From Alloalcanivorax xenomutans (GTDB lineage Bacteria > Pseudomonadota > Gammaproteobacteria > Pseudomonadales > Alcanivoracaceae), in NCBI RefSeq assembly GCF_900217905.1, contig NZ_OBMO01000006.1, positions 1 through 64,000 on the forward strand: a stretch of DNA of 64,000 bases, written 5' to 3'. The notes under the pieces are model-generated. The model made no database searches. It saw only the letters and a list, made by a program, of their open reading frames with translations, and had not been told where the DNA came from. The position numbers and the translations under genes were made by a program. Shown here in pieces: positions 43,713 to 52,143 of the stretch. Within the stretch, counting starts at the first letter, position 1. The number at the start of each line of letters is the position of its first letter.

Positions 43713-43720
43713 TGTGATTT

Positions 43721-43754
43721 TAACTTTTAACTCTTCACCTTTCACTGTTCATTG
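43721..43754 (-). repeat. heptamer-type repeat cluster (locus D, inverted)
   Basis: On the reverse strand this reads as units such as ACAGTGA and AGAGTTA, an inverted and diverged copy of the cluster at 43611-43644. It covers the corB stop codon (43749-43751). Confidence 0.45.
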
Positions 43755-45008
43755 CTTTTTCCTGACTCTCGCCGCCTTAACCATATTGTCCTTTACCTGC
43801 AGGATTTCAATCAGGTAGTCCTCCACCCGCAATGAAATGTTGGCGTCGGGAATCGACTGCAGGTGTTCCAGGATCAGGCCATTGAGGGTGCGCGGCCCGA
43901 CGATGGGGATGTCCCAGTGCAGTGCCCGGTTGATGTCGCGCAGGTTGGCGGAGCCGTCGATGACGAAACTGCCGTCTTCCTGGGGCAGGATGTCCGGATT
44001 GGTGGTGGCGGCCTGATCGGAAGTGAACTCGCCGACGATCTCTTCAAGAATATCTTCCAGGGTCACCAGGCCCATCACGTCGCCATATTCGTCCACCACG
44101 ATGCCGATACGGCGTTTGGCATTCTGGAACTGGATGAGCTGGCGATTCAGCGAAGTGCCTTCGGGAACGAAATAGGGTTCCACCGTGTACTGCATCAGCT
44201 CCGCTTTGTTGATTTCTTCCTTGAGCAACAAACGGCTGAGTTTGCGCAGGTGCAGCACACCCAGCATGTTGTTGGGGTCGCCGCGGTAGACCGGCAGCCG
44301 GGTATGCTGGCTGGTGCGCAGAGTGTTGAGGATGTCGTTCATGTCGTCATCCAGATCGACACCGATCATCTCGTTGCGCGGAATCATGATGTCCTCGACG
44401 GTGACGCTTTCCAGATCGAGGATGTTCAGCAGCATCTTCTGGTGCTTTTCCGGGATCAGGCCACCGGCCTCGTTGACCACGGTGCGCAGTTCCTCGGGGC
44501 TGAGGTGGTCTTCCTCGGCGCTGTCGGTGCGCACGCCGAACAGGCGCAGGAACAGGCCACTGATGCCGTTGACCAGCCATACCAGCGGCGCCAGCAGCCA
44601 TTGCAGCGGCTGCAGCAGGAAGCTGGCGGGGAAGGCCACCCGTTCCGGCTTCATGGCCGCGTAGGTCTTCGGCGTGATCTCGGCGAACACCAGCATGATC
44701 AGGGTGATCACCACCGGCGCCACCGCCGCGCCGGAGTCGCCCAGCCAGCGGATCGCCAGGATTGCCGCCACCGTGGCGGCGAAGTTATTGACGAAGTTGT
44801 TGCCGATCAGAATCACCGACAATAGCCGGTCGGTTCGTTGCAGCAGTTTTTCCACCCGTCCGGCGCCGTGATGGCCCTGCCGGGAGAGATGGCGCAGCCG
44901 GTAGCGGTTAATCGCCACCATGCCGGTTTCACTGCTGGAGAAGAAAGCGGAGAGCAAGATCAGAATGATCAGGGTGATCAATAACCACCCATCCGGGATG
45001 CTGGCCAA
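43749..45008 (-). CDS. corB: CorB/CorC-family (CNNM-like) membrane protein
   Basis: A 419-residue protein with an N-terminal DUF21 (CNNM) membrane domain, a cytoplasmic CBS pair (about 195-330: VEDIMIPRNEMIGVDLDDDM, then RLPVYRGDPNNMLG and EYGDVMGLVTLEDILEEIVG) and a C-terminal CorC_HlyC domain. The family is tied to Mg2+/Co2+ efflux or sensing. Position beside ffh matches E. coli yfjD and pseudomonad corB. The only start available is TTG 45008; the frame upstream closes with a stop ten codons earlier, and no clear ribosome site is seen. Confidence 0.88.
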   Translation of the reverse strand: MASIPDGWLLITLIILILLSAFFSSSETGMVAINRYRLRHLSRQGHHGAGRVEKLLQRTDRLLSVILIGNNFVNNFAATVAAILAIRWLGDSGAAVAPVVITLIMLVFAEITPKTYAAMKPERVAFPASFLLQPLQWLLAPLVWLVNGISGLFLRLFGVRTDSAEEDHLSPEELRTVVNEAGGLIPEKHQKMLLNILDLESVTVEDIMIPRNEMIGVDLDDDMNDILNTLRTSQHTRLPVYRGDPNNMLGVLHLRKLSRLLLKEEINKAELMQYTVEPYFVPEGTSLNRQLIQFQNAKRRIGIVVDEYGDVMGLVTLEDILEEIVGEFTSDQAATTNPDILPQEDGSFVIDGSANLRDINRALHWDIPIVGPRTLNGLILEHLQSIPDANISLRVEDYLIEILQVKDNMVKAARVRKKQ

Positions 45009-45091
45009 GAGACGGTCGTTTGGTTGCTGTTTGGCTCGCTATTGTTCGGTGCCGGGTTCCGGGGTGTCAAGCGCTAACCGCACCGTCGTGA

Positions 45092-45901
45092 TCAGCGGCG
45101 CAGAATCACTTCCAGCACCAGTTGCGTGCCGAAAAAGGCCACCAGCAGCACGGCGAAGCCGGCCAGGGTGAAGCGCACCGCGGTCAGGCCACGCCAGCCG
45201 CGCAGATGACGGCCAGACAGCAACACCGCGAAAATCACCCAGGACACCAGGGTCAGCACGGTTTTATGGACCAGATGCTGGGCGAACAGGTCGTCCACGT
45301 AGAGGAAGCCGAACAGGATCGCCAGGGTCAGCAGACATTCGCCCAGCCACAGGGCGTCGAACAGCATCGACTCCATCATCTGGATCGGCGGAAACAGCCG
45401 CATCACGCCGCGGATGTGGCCGTCCTTGAGCTGGCGATGCTGGACCCACAGCAATACCGCCTGGCAGGCGGAAAGCGCCAGCACCGCGTAAGCGACGATG
45501 GAGAGCAGCACATGCATGCCGATACCGTGTTCCAGCGGATGGGCCACATAGCCGGTATGCAGCCACAGCGCCGCGGGAATGGTGGCGGCGGCGAACGGAA
45601 ACACCAGGGCACTGACCCATTGAAACGGCCTGAGCAAGCTGGACAGCACCACCAGGGCGGCGCCCACCAGCGCCACCGCCGAAGCCACGGGAAACAGGCC
45701 CAGCAGCAGGCCCTGCGGCGTGATCAGCTGGGCGTACAGCGTCAGCGCATGGGCGATCACCGCCAGGCCGCCGGGGATCAGAATGGTCGCTTTTGAAGGC
45801 GAGGCTTGCCCCCGGAACTGGCGGTACACCAGTATGGACGCCAACACGTACAGGGCGGTGGCGGGTAAGCCGAAGGCCAGGGCAGGAGTCATAGGTTCCA
45901 T
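45092..45901 (-). CDS. ypjD: CcsA-like cytochrome c assembly membrane protein (YpjD)
   Basis: A 269-residue protein with about eight membrane helices in the CcsA/ResC-like superfamily (ending FDALWLGECLLTLAILFGFL, then HKTVLTLVSWVIFAVLLSGR). The orthologue E. coli YpjD also sits between corB/yfjD and ffh. True haem-export function is unproven for this branch. ATG 45901 is chosen; ATG 45892 is also possible. It is divergent from ffh. Confidence 0.82.
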   Translation of the reverse strand: MEPMTPALAFGLPATALYVLASILVYRQFRGQASPSKATILIPGGLAVIAHALTLYAQLITPQGLLLGLFPVASAVALVGAALVVLSSLLRPFQWVSALVFPFAAATIPAALWLHTGYVAHPLEHGIGMHVLLSIVAYAVLALSACQAVLLWVQHRQLKDGHIRGVMRLFPPIQMMESMLFDALWLGECLLTLAILFGFLYVDDLFAQHLVHKTVLTLVSWVIFAVLLSGRHLRGWRGLTAVRFTLAGFAVLLVAFFGTQLVLEVILRR

Positions 45902-45966
45902 GGTGGTTTTCCGGGAAAAGCCGCCGAAGTCTGGCACAGCTGCCCCGGCTTTTGAAGCGTTCGCCA

Positions 45967-45995
45967 TGACGGCGGAGGGGTGCCTGCCCTATAAT
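45967..45995 (+). promoter_or_regulatory. sigma-70-type promoter for ffh
   Basis: TGACGG (45967-45972), a 17-base spacer and TATAAT (45990-45995) form a good -35/-10 pair about 60 bp before the ffh ATG. Confidence 0.6.
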
Positions 45996-46056
45996 CGCGC
46001 CCTGTCGCCGTTTTCCGGGCCGGAAGGCGGCCACCCGATTCAGGAGGTTGATGATC

Positions 46057-47487
46057 ATGTTCGAGAATCTCACCGAGCGCCTGGGCCAGTCGCTGAAGAG
46101 CCTGGCCGGCCAGGGACAGCTCAACGAGGACAATATTCGCGATACTCTGCGCGAGGTACGCAAGGCCCTGCTGGAAGCCGATGTGGCGTTGCCGGTGGTC
46201 AAGGAATTCGTCGAACAGGTCAAAGAGAAGGCTCTGGGGCAGGAAGTCCTGCAAAGCCTGAACCCTGGCCAGGCGTTCGTGAAGATCGTCAACGACGAAC
46301 TGGTCCACACCATGGGCGACGCCAATGACGCCCTCAATCTGGCCACCAAGCCGCCGGCGATCATCCTCATGGCGGGCCTGCAAGGGGCCGGTAAAACCAC
46401 TTCCGTGGCCAAGCTCGCGCGCTTCCTCCAGGAGCGTGAGAAGAAGAAGGTGATGGTGGTGTCCGCCGACGTCTACCGTCCGGCGGCGATCGAGCAGTTG
46501 AAAACCCTGGCCGGGGAGGTGGACACCAATTTCTTCCCGTCCACCGGTGACCAGGATCCGGTGGATATCGCCAACGCCGCCCTGGCCGAGGCCCGCCGCC
46601 GTTACATGGACGTATTGATCGTCGATACCGCCGGTCGTCTGCATGTGGACGACGCCATGATGGCGGAGATCAAACGGCTGCACGCCGCCATCGAGCCGGC
46701 GGAAACGCTGTTCGTGGTGGACGCCATGACCGGTCAGGACGCCGCCAACACCGCTCAGGCGTTTAACGAAGCGCTGCCGCTGACCGGGGTGATTCTGACC
46801 AAGGCCGACGGTGACTCCCGCGGGGGCGCGGCGCTGTCCGTGCGTCATCTCACCGGCAAGCCGATCAAGTTCATCGGCATGGGTGAGAAAACCGATGCCC
46901 TGGAACCGTTCCACCCGGACCGTATCGCCAGCCGGATTCTCGGCATGGGCGACGTGCTGTCCCTGGTGGAGGAAGCCGAGCGCAAGCTGGACAAGAAGAA
47001 AGCCGAGAAGATCGCCAAGAAGTTCAAGAAAGGCAAGGCGATGGACTTCGAGGATCTCAAGGACCAGTTTCAGCAGATGCGCAACATGGGCGGCATGGCC
47101 GGCCTGCTGGACAAGCTGCCCGGCATGGGCAATATGATGCAGGCGGCTCAGGATCCGGCGGCTCTGAAGAACATGAAGCACATGGAGGCGCTGATTGATT
47201 CCATGACGCCCAAGGAACGCCGCAACCCGGATCTGATCAAGGGCTCCCGCAAGAAACGCATCGCCGCCGGCGCCGGGTTGGAGATCCAGGATCTCAATCG
47301 CCTGATGAAGCAGCAGAAGATGATGGCGAAGATGATGAAGAAGATGCGCACCAAAGGCGGCATGAAGAACATGATGCGCGGCCTGGAAGGCATGATGGGC
47401 GGACAGGGCGGCCCCGGCGGCGGCATGCCCCCGGGCGGCATGCCTCCCGGCGGTATGGGCGGCAGCGGTGGCTTGCCGCCCATGTAA
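46057..47487 (+). CDS. ffh: signal recognition particle protein Ffh
   Basis: A 476-residue SRP54 GTPase. The G domain has GLQGAGKTT (107-115), DTAGRLHVDD and TKADGDSRGG; the methionine-rich M domain (about 300-430) binds 4.5S RNA and signal peptides. The C-terminus is an unusual glycine-, methionine- and proline-rich tail (MPPGGMPPGGMGGSGGLPPM). It targets nascent membrane proteins to FtsY. ATG 46057 is nine bases after AGGAGG; the ATG at 46051 is too close. Confidence 0.95.
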   Translation: MFENLTERLGQSLKSLAGQGQLNEDNIRDTLREVRKALLEADVALPVVKEFVEQVKEKALGQEVLQSLNPGQAFVKIVNDELVHTMGDANDALNLATKPPAIILMAGLQGAGKTTSVAKLARFLQEREKKKVMVVSADVYRPAAIEQLKTLAGEVDTNFFPSTGDQDPVDIANAALAEARRRYMDVLIVDTAGRLHVDDAMMAEIKRLHAAIEPAETLFVVDAMTGQDAANTAQAFNEALPLTGVILTKADGDSRGGAALSVRHLTGKPIKFIGMGEKTDALEPFHPDRIASRILGMGDVLSLVEEAERKLDKKKAEKIAKKFKKGKAMDFEDLKDQFQQMRNMGGMAGLLDKLPGMGNMMQAAQDPAALKNMKHMEALIDSMTPKERRNPDLIKGSRKKRIAAGAGLEIQDLNRLMKQQKMMAKMMKKMRTKGGMKNMMRGLEGMMGGQGGPGGGMPPGGMPPGGMGGSGGLPPM

Positions 47488-47662
47488 GGGCCGAGGTAAG
47501 GGGGGAGGGGGAAAACAGTCTCCGTTCTTGCCTTCCCCGCCAACCCCGCGTAAAATCTGCGCCCTTCGCGCCCTCCGGCCCATTCGGAGGGATCTTCAAG
47601 CGGATACGATGGCCGGGCGATAAGCGTCTGGCCGGGACACCGGATTGAAACAGGACTGAAAA

Positions 47663-47917
47663 ATGCTGGTTATTCGTCTCGCCCGTGGTGGCTCCAAGAA
47701 ACGCCCTTTCTACCAAATCATTGCCACCGACAGCCGTAATGCCCGTGACGGCCGCTTCATCGAACGTCTGGGTTACTTCAACCCGATTGCCCGTGGCGGT
47801 GAAATCCGTCTGAAAGTGGATCTGGAAGCCGTGGACCAGTGGGTTCAGAAAGGCGCCCAGCTGTCCGACCGGGTCAAAAACCTGGTCAAGGAAGCGCGCA
47901 AGAGCGAGAGCGCTTGA
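47663..47917 (+). CDS. rpsP: 30S ribosomal protein S16
   Basis: An 84-residue S16 protein, [20 protein letters not shown] then [20 protein letters not shown], characteristic over its whole length. It binds the 16S rRNA 5' domain. It heads the classic rpsP-rimM-trmD-rplS operon, with spacings of 31, 32 and 15 bp. A GC-rich leader of about 175 bp separates it from ffh. Confidence 0.97.
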   Translation: MLVIRLARGGSKKRPFYQIIATDSRNARDGRFIERLGYFNPIARGGEIRLKVDLEAVDQWVQKGAQLSDRVKNLVKEARKSESA

Positions 47918-47948
47918 GCATCCTGGATCTCTGATCCAGACCAGACCC

Positions 47949-48479
47949 ATGGGATCTCAATCGGACAAGGTGATCGTGGGCCGCATCATGGCGGTACATG
48001 GCATCAAAGGCTGGGTAAAAGTCTATTCCCATACCGATCCCATGGAGAACATCTTCGAGTACCAGCCCTGGTATCTGAGCAAGGGCCGGGACTGGGAAGA
48101 AGTGAAGCTGGCCGGCGCCCGCCCTCAAGGCAAGGGGCTGGTCGTCGCCATTGACGGTATCGGTGATCGCGAACAGGCGGCACGGGAACTGGTGGGGCGG
48201 GAAATCGCCGTGTCGGAGTCTCTGCTGCCCCGTTCCGGAGACGGCGAGTTCTATTGGCGGGACCTGATCGGTCTGCGAGTGGTGCTGCCGGACGGCCGTG
48301 ATCTGGGCCGGGTGGATCGGCTGATGGAAACCGGCGCCAACGATGTGCTGGTGGTGATCGGCGATGCCAACAGCCTGGACCGCCGTGAACGGCTGCTGCC
48401 CTGGGTGCCGGACGACGTGATTGTCGACGTTGCGCTGGAGCGCGGTGAGATTCGCGTGGACTGGGACCCGGAATTCTAG
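47949..48479 (+). CDS. rimM: ribosome maturation factor RimM
   Basis: A 176-residue protein with an N-terminal RimM beta-barrel ([20 protein letters not shown]) and a C-terminal PRC-type barrel ([19 protein letters not shown]). It helps 30S head assembly around S19. The length and operon position are standard. Confidence 0.96.
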   Translation: MGSQSDKVIVGRIMAVHGIKGWVKVYSHTDPMENIFEYQPWYLSKGRDWEEVKLAGARPQGKGLVVAIDGIGDREQAARELVGREIAVSESLLPRSGDGEFYWRDLIGLRVVLPDGRDLGRVDRLMETGANDVLVVIGDANSLDRRERLLPWVPDDVIVDVALERGEIRVDWDPEF

Positions 48480-48511
48480 AGCCACGGCGGACGTGGACAG
48501 GGAGGCGCTCA

Positions 48512-49282
48512 ATGCGAATCGCGCTGATGACGCTGTTCCCGGAAATGACCGGGCTGGTAACCGGCTTCGGCGTGACCCGGCGGGCCATCGAAAATGGCCG
48601 GCTGAGTCTGGAAGCGGTCAATCCCCGGGATTTCACCGATGACCGACACCGCACCGTGGACGATCGCCCCTTTGGCGGCGGGCCGGGCATGGTGATGAAA
48701 GTCGAGCCCCTGGAACGCGCACTGAGCGCGGCCCGGGAGCGAGTGGGCCCGGCCCGGGTGATCTATCTGTCACCTCAGGGGCGGCCGCTGACCCAGCGCA
48801 AGGCCCAGGAACTGGCCGCCGAGCCGGCATTGATCCTGGTTGCCGGCCGCTACGAAGGGGTCGATGAACGTTTTATCGAAGCGCGGGTGGATGAGCAGAT
48901 CTCCATCGGCGATTACGTACTCAGCGGCGGTGAACTGCCGGCGCTGGTACTGGTGGATGCCGTGGCGCGCCTGTTACCGGGAGTGCTGGGGCACCAGGAT
49001 TCGGCAGCCCAGGATTCGTTTTCCGGCGAATTGGAAAACCTGCTGGACTGCCCGCACTATACGCGGCCCGAGGAACACCTGGGCCGGGTGGTGCCTGAAG
49101 TCTTGCGTAGCGGCGATCACGAGCGGATTCGCCGCTGGCGTTTGAAGCAGGCACTGGGGCGCACCTGGCGGTGGCGCCCCGACTTGCTCGAAGCCCGCCG
49201 CGCCAGTGGCTGGACCGAGGAAGAAGAGCGGCTTCTCAATGAATACATTGGGGAGTACGAGCAGCAATACAGCGATCAATGA
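48512..49282 (+). CDS. trmD: tRNA (guanine37-N1)-methyltransferase
   Basis: A 256-residue SPOUT enzyme that methylates G37 of tRNAs with a G36G37 pair, preventing frameshifts. The knot region is clear: [16 protein letters not shown], then [20 protein letters not shown]. It sits in its canonical place between rimM and rplS. The C-terminal domain ends with a helical stretch ([12 protein letters not shown]). Confidence 0.96.
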   Translation: MRIALMTLFPEMTGLVTGFGVTRRAIENGRLSLEAVNPRDFTDDRHRTVDDRPFGGGPGMVMKVEPLERALSAARERVGPARVIYLSPQGRPLTQRKAQELAAEPALILVAGRYEGVDERFIEARVDEQISIGDYVLSGGELPALVLVDAVARLLPGVLGHQDSAAQDSFSGELENLLDCPHYTRPEEHLGRVVPEVLRSGDHERIRRWRLKQALGRTWRWRPDLLEARRASGWTEEEERLLNEYIGEYEQQYSDQ

Positions 49283-49297
49283 ACCAAGGAGCACGCC

Positions 49298-49654
49298 ATG
49301 AGCGGCAAGAAACCCCTGATTCAGGAAATCGAACAGGCACAGCTGAAAAGCGACGTGCCGGTGTTCGGTCCCGGTGACACCGTCACCGTTCAAGTAAAAG
49401 TGAAAGAAGGCACCCGTGAGCGTCTGCAGGCGTTCCAGGGCGTGGTGATTGCCCGCCGTAACCGTGGCCTGAACTCCAATTTCACTGTTCGTAAAGTTTC
49501 CCACGGCGTGGGTGTGGAGCGGGTGTTCCAGCTGCACAGCCCGCTGGTCGACTCCATTGAAGTCGTCCGCCGCGGCGATGTTCGCCGCGCCAAACTGTAC
49601 TACCTGCGTGAGCGTTCCGGTAAGTCCGCGCGTATCAAGGAAAAAATCCGGTAA
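49298..49654 (+). CDS. rplS: 50S ribosomal protein L19
   Basis: A 118-residue L19 protein, with [20 protein letters not shown] and [20 protein letters not shown] as family-defining stretches. It sits at the 30S-50S interface. It is the last gene of the rpsP operon, followed by a diverged copy of the 75-bp repeat and then a strong terminator. Confidence 0.96.
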   Translation: MSGKKPLIQEIEQAQLKSDVPVFGPGDTVTVQVKVKEGTRERLQAFQGVVIARRNRGLNSNFTVRKVSHGVGVERVFQLHSPLVDSIEVVRRGDVRRAKLYYLRERSGKSARIKEKIR

Positions 49655-49755
49655 TACGCCACTCGCTCCGGTTGCGAGCTATTGTCGCTTCAGCCTTTGC
49701 TGTAGGGCATTCGGAAGCGACCTCTGGCCGAGCAAGGATGCTCCCACCGGACAAC

Positions 49756-49828
49756 AAAAAATTGCCGGGAGCAATTTTAACGTTGCTTTGCAACGGCCCG
49801 TAGGGTGATCGCCATGGACGGCGGTCAT
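49756..49828 (+). repeat. third, diverged copy of the 75-bp triple-hairpin repeat
   Basis: It reads AAAATTGC/GCAATTTT around CGGGA, then CGTTGC-TTT-GCAACG, then a GATCGCC/GGCGGTC stem. Compared with the copies at 35092 and 35167, both arms of the first and second stems changed together (C-G to T-A). Confidence 0.7.
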
Positions 49829-49866
49829 AAAAAGGCCGCCCCTTCGATGAAAGGGGCGGCCTTTTT
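49829..49866. terminator. strong bidirectional terminator after rplS
   Basis: AAAAAGGCCGCCCCTT (49829-49844) and AAGGGGCGGCCTTTTT (49851-49866) form a perfect 16-bp stem with a six-base loop. It separates rplS from the convergent GlsB-type gene and has A/T tails for both strands. Confidence 0.88.
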
Positions 49867-49880
49867 GTTTGCAGCGGAGG

Positions 49881-50141
49881 TTAGCGCTTGGCCAGCAACC
49901 GGTACAGGAACAACAGCACTAGTGCGCCGACGATGGCGGTGATGATACTGCCGATCGATAACGAATTTGATGCCGCTCCCGCGCCGATTCCCACCAGAGA
50001 ACCAAGCCAGCCGCCGACAAAAGCACCGGCGATACCAATCAGAATGGTAATAATGAAGCCGCCCGGATCCTTGCCCGGCATGATCCATTTTGCGATCACA
50101 CCCGCGATCAGACCCAGTACGATCCAAGAAAGAATTTCCAT
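49881..50141 (-). CDS. GlsB/YeaQ/YmgE-family membrane protein
   Basis: An 86-residue protein with three membrane helices and a glycine-rich middle (IGIAGAFVGGWLGSLVGIGA). IVLGLIAGVIAKWIMPGKDP is the transglycosylase-associated / YeaQ family start. Members are often stress-induced inner-membrane proteins of unknown mechanism. It is divergent from xerD. Confidence 0.87.
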   Translation of the reverse strand: MEILSWIVLGLIAGVIAKWIMPGKDPGGFIITILIGIAGAFVGGWLGSLVGIGAGAASNSLSIGSIITAIVGALVLLFLYRLLAKR

Positions 50142-50285
50142 AGGGCACTCCTTACCTCTGGTAACTCAAAGCCCCTTGAGTATGCCCCGTATGGATGCAC
50201 GACCCGGGTAATAAATAGTAAAACCCCAGCTTGCTGAGAGTACCGCATGGCGCCAGAATCGCGGAAACGAAACGGGAAATAGGTT

Positions 50286-51197
50286 ATGACGGACCTGTCC
50301 GAAGCCCGGCAACGGCTGGTGGATGCCTGGCTCGACAATCAATGGCTGGAGCGGGGGCTGAGCCGTAATACCCTGGAAAACTATGGCCGGGACCTGCGTC
50401 AATTCGGAGATTGGTTGAACAGGGAGGAGCACACCCCGCTGGAACAGTGCCAGCGCCATCAGCTGCTGCAGTTCCTCGCCCACCGCCATGAGCAGGGATT
50501 GGGCGCGCGCTCGGTGGCCCGTCAGCTTTCCGCCTTGAAGAGTTTTTTCCGCTGGATGAAACGGGAAGGGCGTATCGGCGAGGACCCGACCCTGAACGTG
50601 GCACGTCCCAAGACCGGCCGGGCCTTGCCGAAGAGCCTTAGCGAGGCCGATGTGGAAGCGCTGCTGGCGGCGCCGGATCTGGACGATCCGCTCGGTCTGC
50701 GCGATCGCGCCATGCTGGAAGTGCTGTACGCCTGCGGTCTGAGGGTGTCGGAGCTGGTCGGCCTGACCCTGGGGCAGGTGAATCAGCGCCAGGGGCTGGT
50801 GCGGGTGGTGGGCAAGGGGGACAAGGAGCGGCTGGTGCCCCTGGGGGAAGAGGCTCTGCACTGGCTGGCGCGCTATCTGCGGGAAGCCAGACCCTTGCTG
50901 ATTCACCCGGATCAGGATGTGCTGTTCCCCAGCCGTCGCGGAGAGACAATGACGCGTCAGGCATTCTGGTACAGGATCAAACAGATCGCGGTCAGCGCGG
51001 GGGTGCAAAAGGCGTTGTCACCCCATACACTGCGCCATGCGTTCGCGACACATTTGCTCAACCACGGGGCCGACCTGCGGGTGGTGCAGTTGTTATTGGG
51101 GCACAGTGATTTGTCCACCACACAGATCTATACCCATGTGGCGCAGCAGCGGCTACAGACGCTTTATGAGCAACATCATCCCCGGGCGGGAACTTGA
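50286..51197 (+). CDS. xerD: site-specific tyrosine recombinase XerD
   Basis: A 303-residue phage-integrase-family recombinase. The catalytic set is complete: Arg153 (ACGLRVSEL), Lys177 (VGKGDKERLVP), His247 and Arg250 (SPHTLRHAFATHLL), His273 (LLGHSDLS) and Tyr282 (IYTH). The N-terminal SAM-like core-binding domain is present. XerD with XerC resolves chromosome dimers at dif. It sits just before dsbC, as in pseudomonads. Confidence 0.94.
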   Translation: MTDLSEARQRLVDAWLDNQWLERGLSRNTLENYGRDLRQFGDWLNREEHTPLEQCQRHQLLQFLAHRHEQGLGARSVARQLSALKSFFRWMKREGRIGEDPTLNVARPKTGRALPKSLSEADVEALLAAPDLDDPLGLRDRAMLEVLYACGLRVSELVGLTLGQVNQRQGLVRVVGKGDKERLVPLGEEALHWLARYLREARPLLIHPDQDVLFPSRRGETMTRQAFWYRIKQIAVSAGVQKALSPHTLRHAFATHLLNHGADLRVVQLLLGHSDLSTTQIYTHVAQQRLQTLYEQHHPRAGT

Positions 51198-51261
51198 TGC
51201 GCCTGTCGCCACTCAAATAACGATAATCGCCGCAGGGGGCGGCGTACCATTGGAGAATGTC

Positions 51262-51999
51262 ATGAAAAGGATGATGATGGCGGCCCTGGGATTGGTCGCG
51301 GCCACCCTGGCGGTGGCGGATTCGGGGGTGGATGAGAAGGCGGTAAGGAAGAACTTCGCCGATACCTTCCCCCAGTTCACAGTCAGCAAAATCGAGCCGG
51401 CGCCGGTGGAGGGCATGGCCCAGGTGGAACTCAAGGGCGGCGGTGGAAGCCAGTGGGTATACACCAGTGGTGATGGTCGTTTCATTTTTACCGGTGATCT
51501 GCTTGAGCTGCGTGATGGCAAGCCGGTGAATCTGGCGGAGGAACGCCTTGAGAAGGTACGCAAGGAAGGCCTGGCGAAGATCGACAGCAAGCGCATGATT
51601 ACCTATGCCGCCGCCGACCAGAAGGCGGAAATCTACGCCTTTACCGACATCACCTGTGGTTTCTGCCGCAAGATGCATGAGCACATCGAAGAGTACAACG
51701 AGGCCGGGATCACCGTGCATTATCTGGCCTTCCCGCGTGGCGGGCCGGCCTCCGAGGCGGCCGAGAACATGCGCCATATCTGGTGCGCCAAGGACCGGGC
51801 CAGCGCTCTTACCGACGCCAAACTGAAGGACAAGATCGTCGAAAACGAGCTGGGCAGCTGTGCCGCCCAGGTAAACGACGAGTATGCCCTGGGTATGGAA
51901 TTCGGGGTGCGCGGCACGCCAGCGATCTACACCGCCGAAGGCACCCAGTTGGGCGGTTACCTGACCCCGGCGCAAATGCTGCAGCGGCTGCAGCTTTAA
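51262..51999 (+). CDS. dsbC: thiol:disulfide interchange protein DsbC
   Basis: A 245-residue periplasmic disulfide isomerase with a signal peptide (about 1-19), an N-terminal dimerisation domain and a C-terminal thioredoxin fold with active site CGFC (132-135). E. coli DsbC has CGYC, a conservative change. A second cysteine pair in the C-terminal half (HIWCAKD and LGSCAAQ) is also conserved in the family. ATG 51262 gives the correct signal peptide; the longer frame to 51037 only overlaps xerD. Confidence 0.93.
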   Translation: MKRMMMAALGLVAATLAVADSGVDEKAVRKNFADTFPQFTVSKIEPAPVEGMAQVELKGGGGSQWVYTSGDGRFIFTGDLLELRDGKPVNLAEERLEKVRKEGLAKIDSKRMITYAAADQKAEIYAFTDITCGFCRKMHEHIEEYNEAGITVHYLAFPRGGPASEAAENMRHIWCAKDRASALTDAKLKDKIVENELGSCAAQVNDEYALGMEFGVRGTPAIYTAEGTQLGGYLTPAQMLQRLQL

Positions 52000-52018
52000 G
52001 CGGGCCTTCCGCCCCTCG

Positions 52019-52058
52019 GGACACATTGACGGCGCCCTTTGGCGCCGTTAATGTGTCC
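52019..52058. terminator. long hairpin between dsbC and the aminotransferase gene
   Basis: GGACACATTGACGGCGCC (52019-52036) and GGCGCCGTTAATGTGTCC (52041-52058) pair over 18 positions, with one G-T wobble, around a CTTT loop. There is no downstream T-run, so it may be a processing or attenuation structure rather than a simple terminator. Confidence 0.55.
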
Positions 52059-52143
52059 GGCTTCCAGTAACCCCGCCACGGCCCGTGACGTGCCCGTTTC
52101 GGTACGGTCCCGGACCGCGCCATCTTTCTTGAAGGATTCAGCC

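Noticed and set aside
45889-47583. 564-codon reverse frame opposite ffh
   Set aside because: Antisense to a highly conserved gene, with His-rich low-complexity composition and no recognisable domain.
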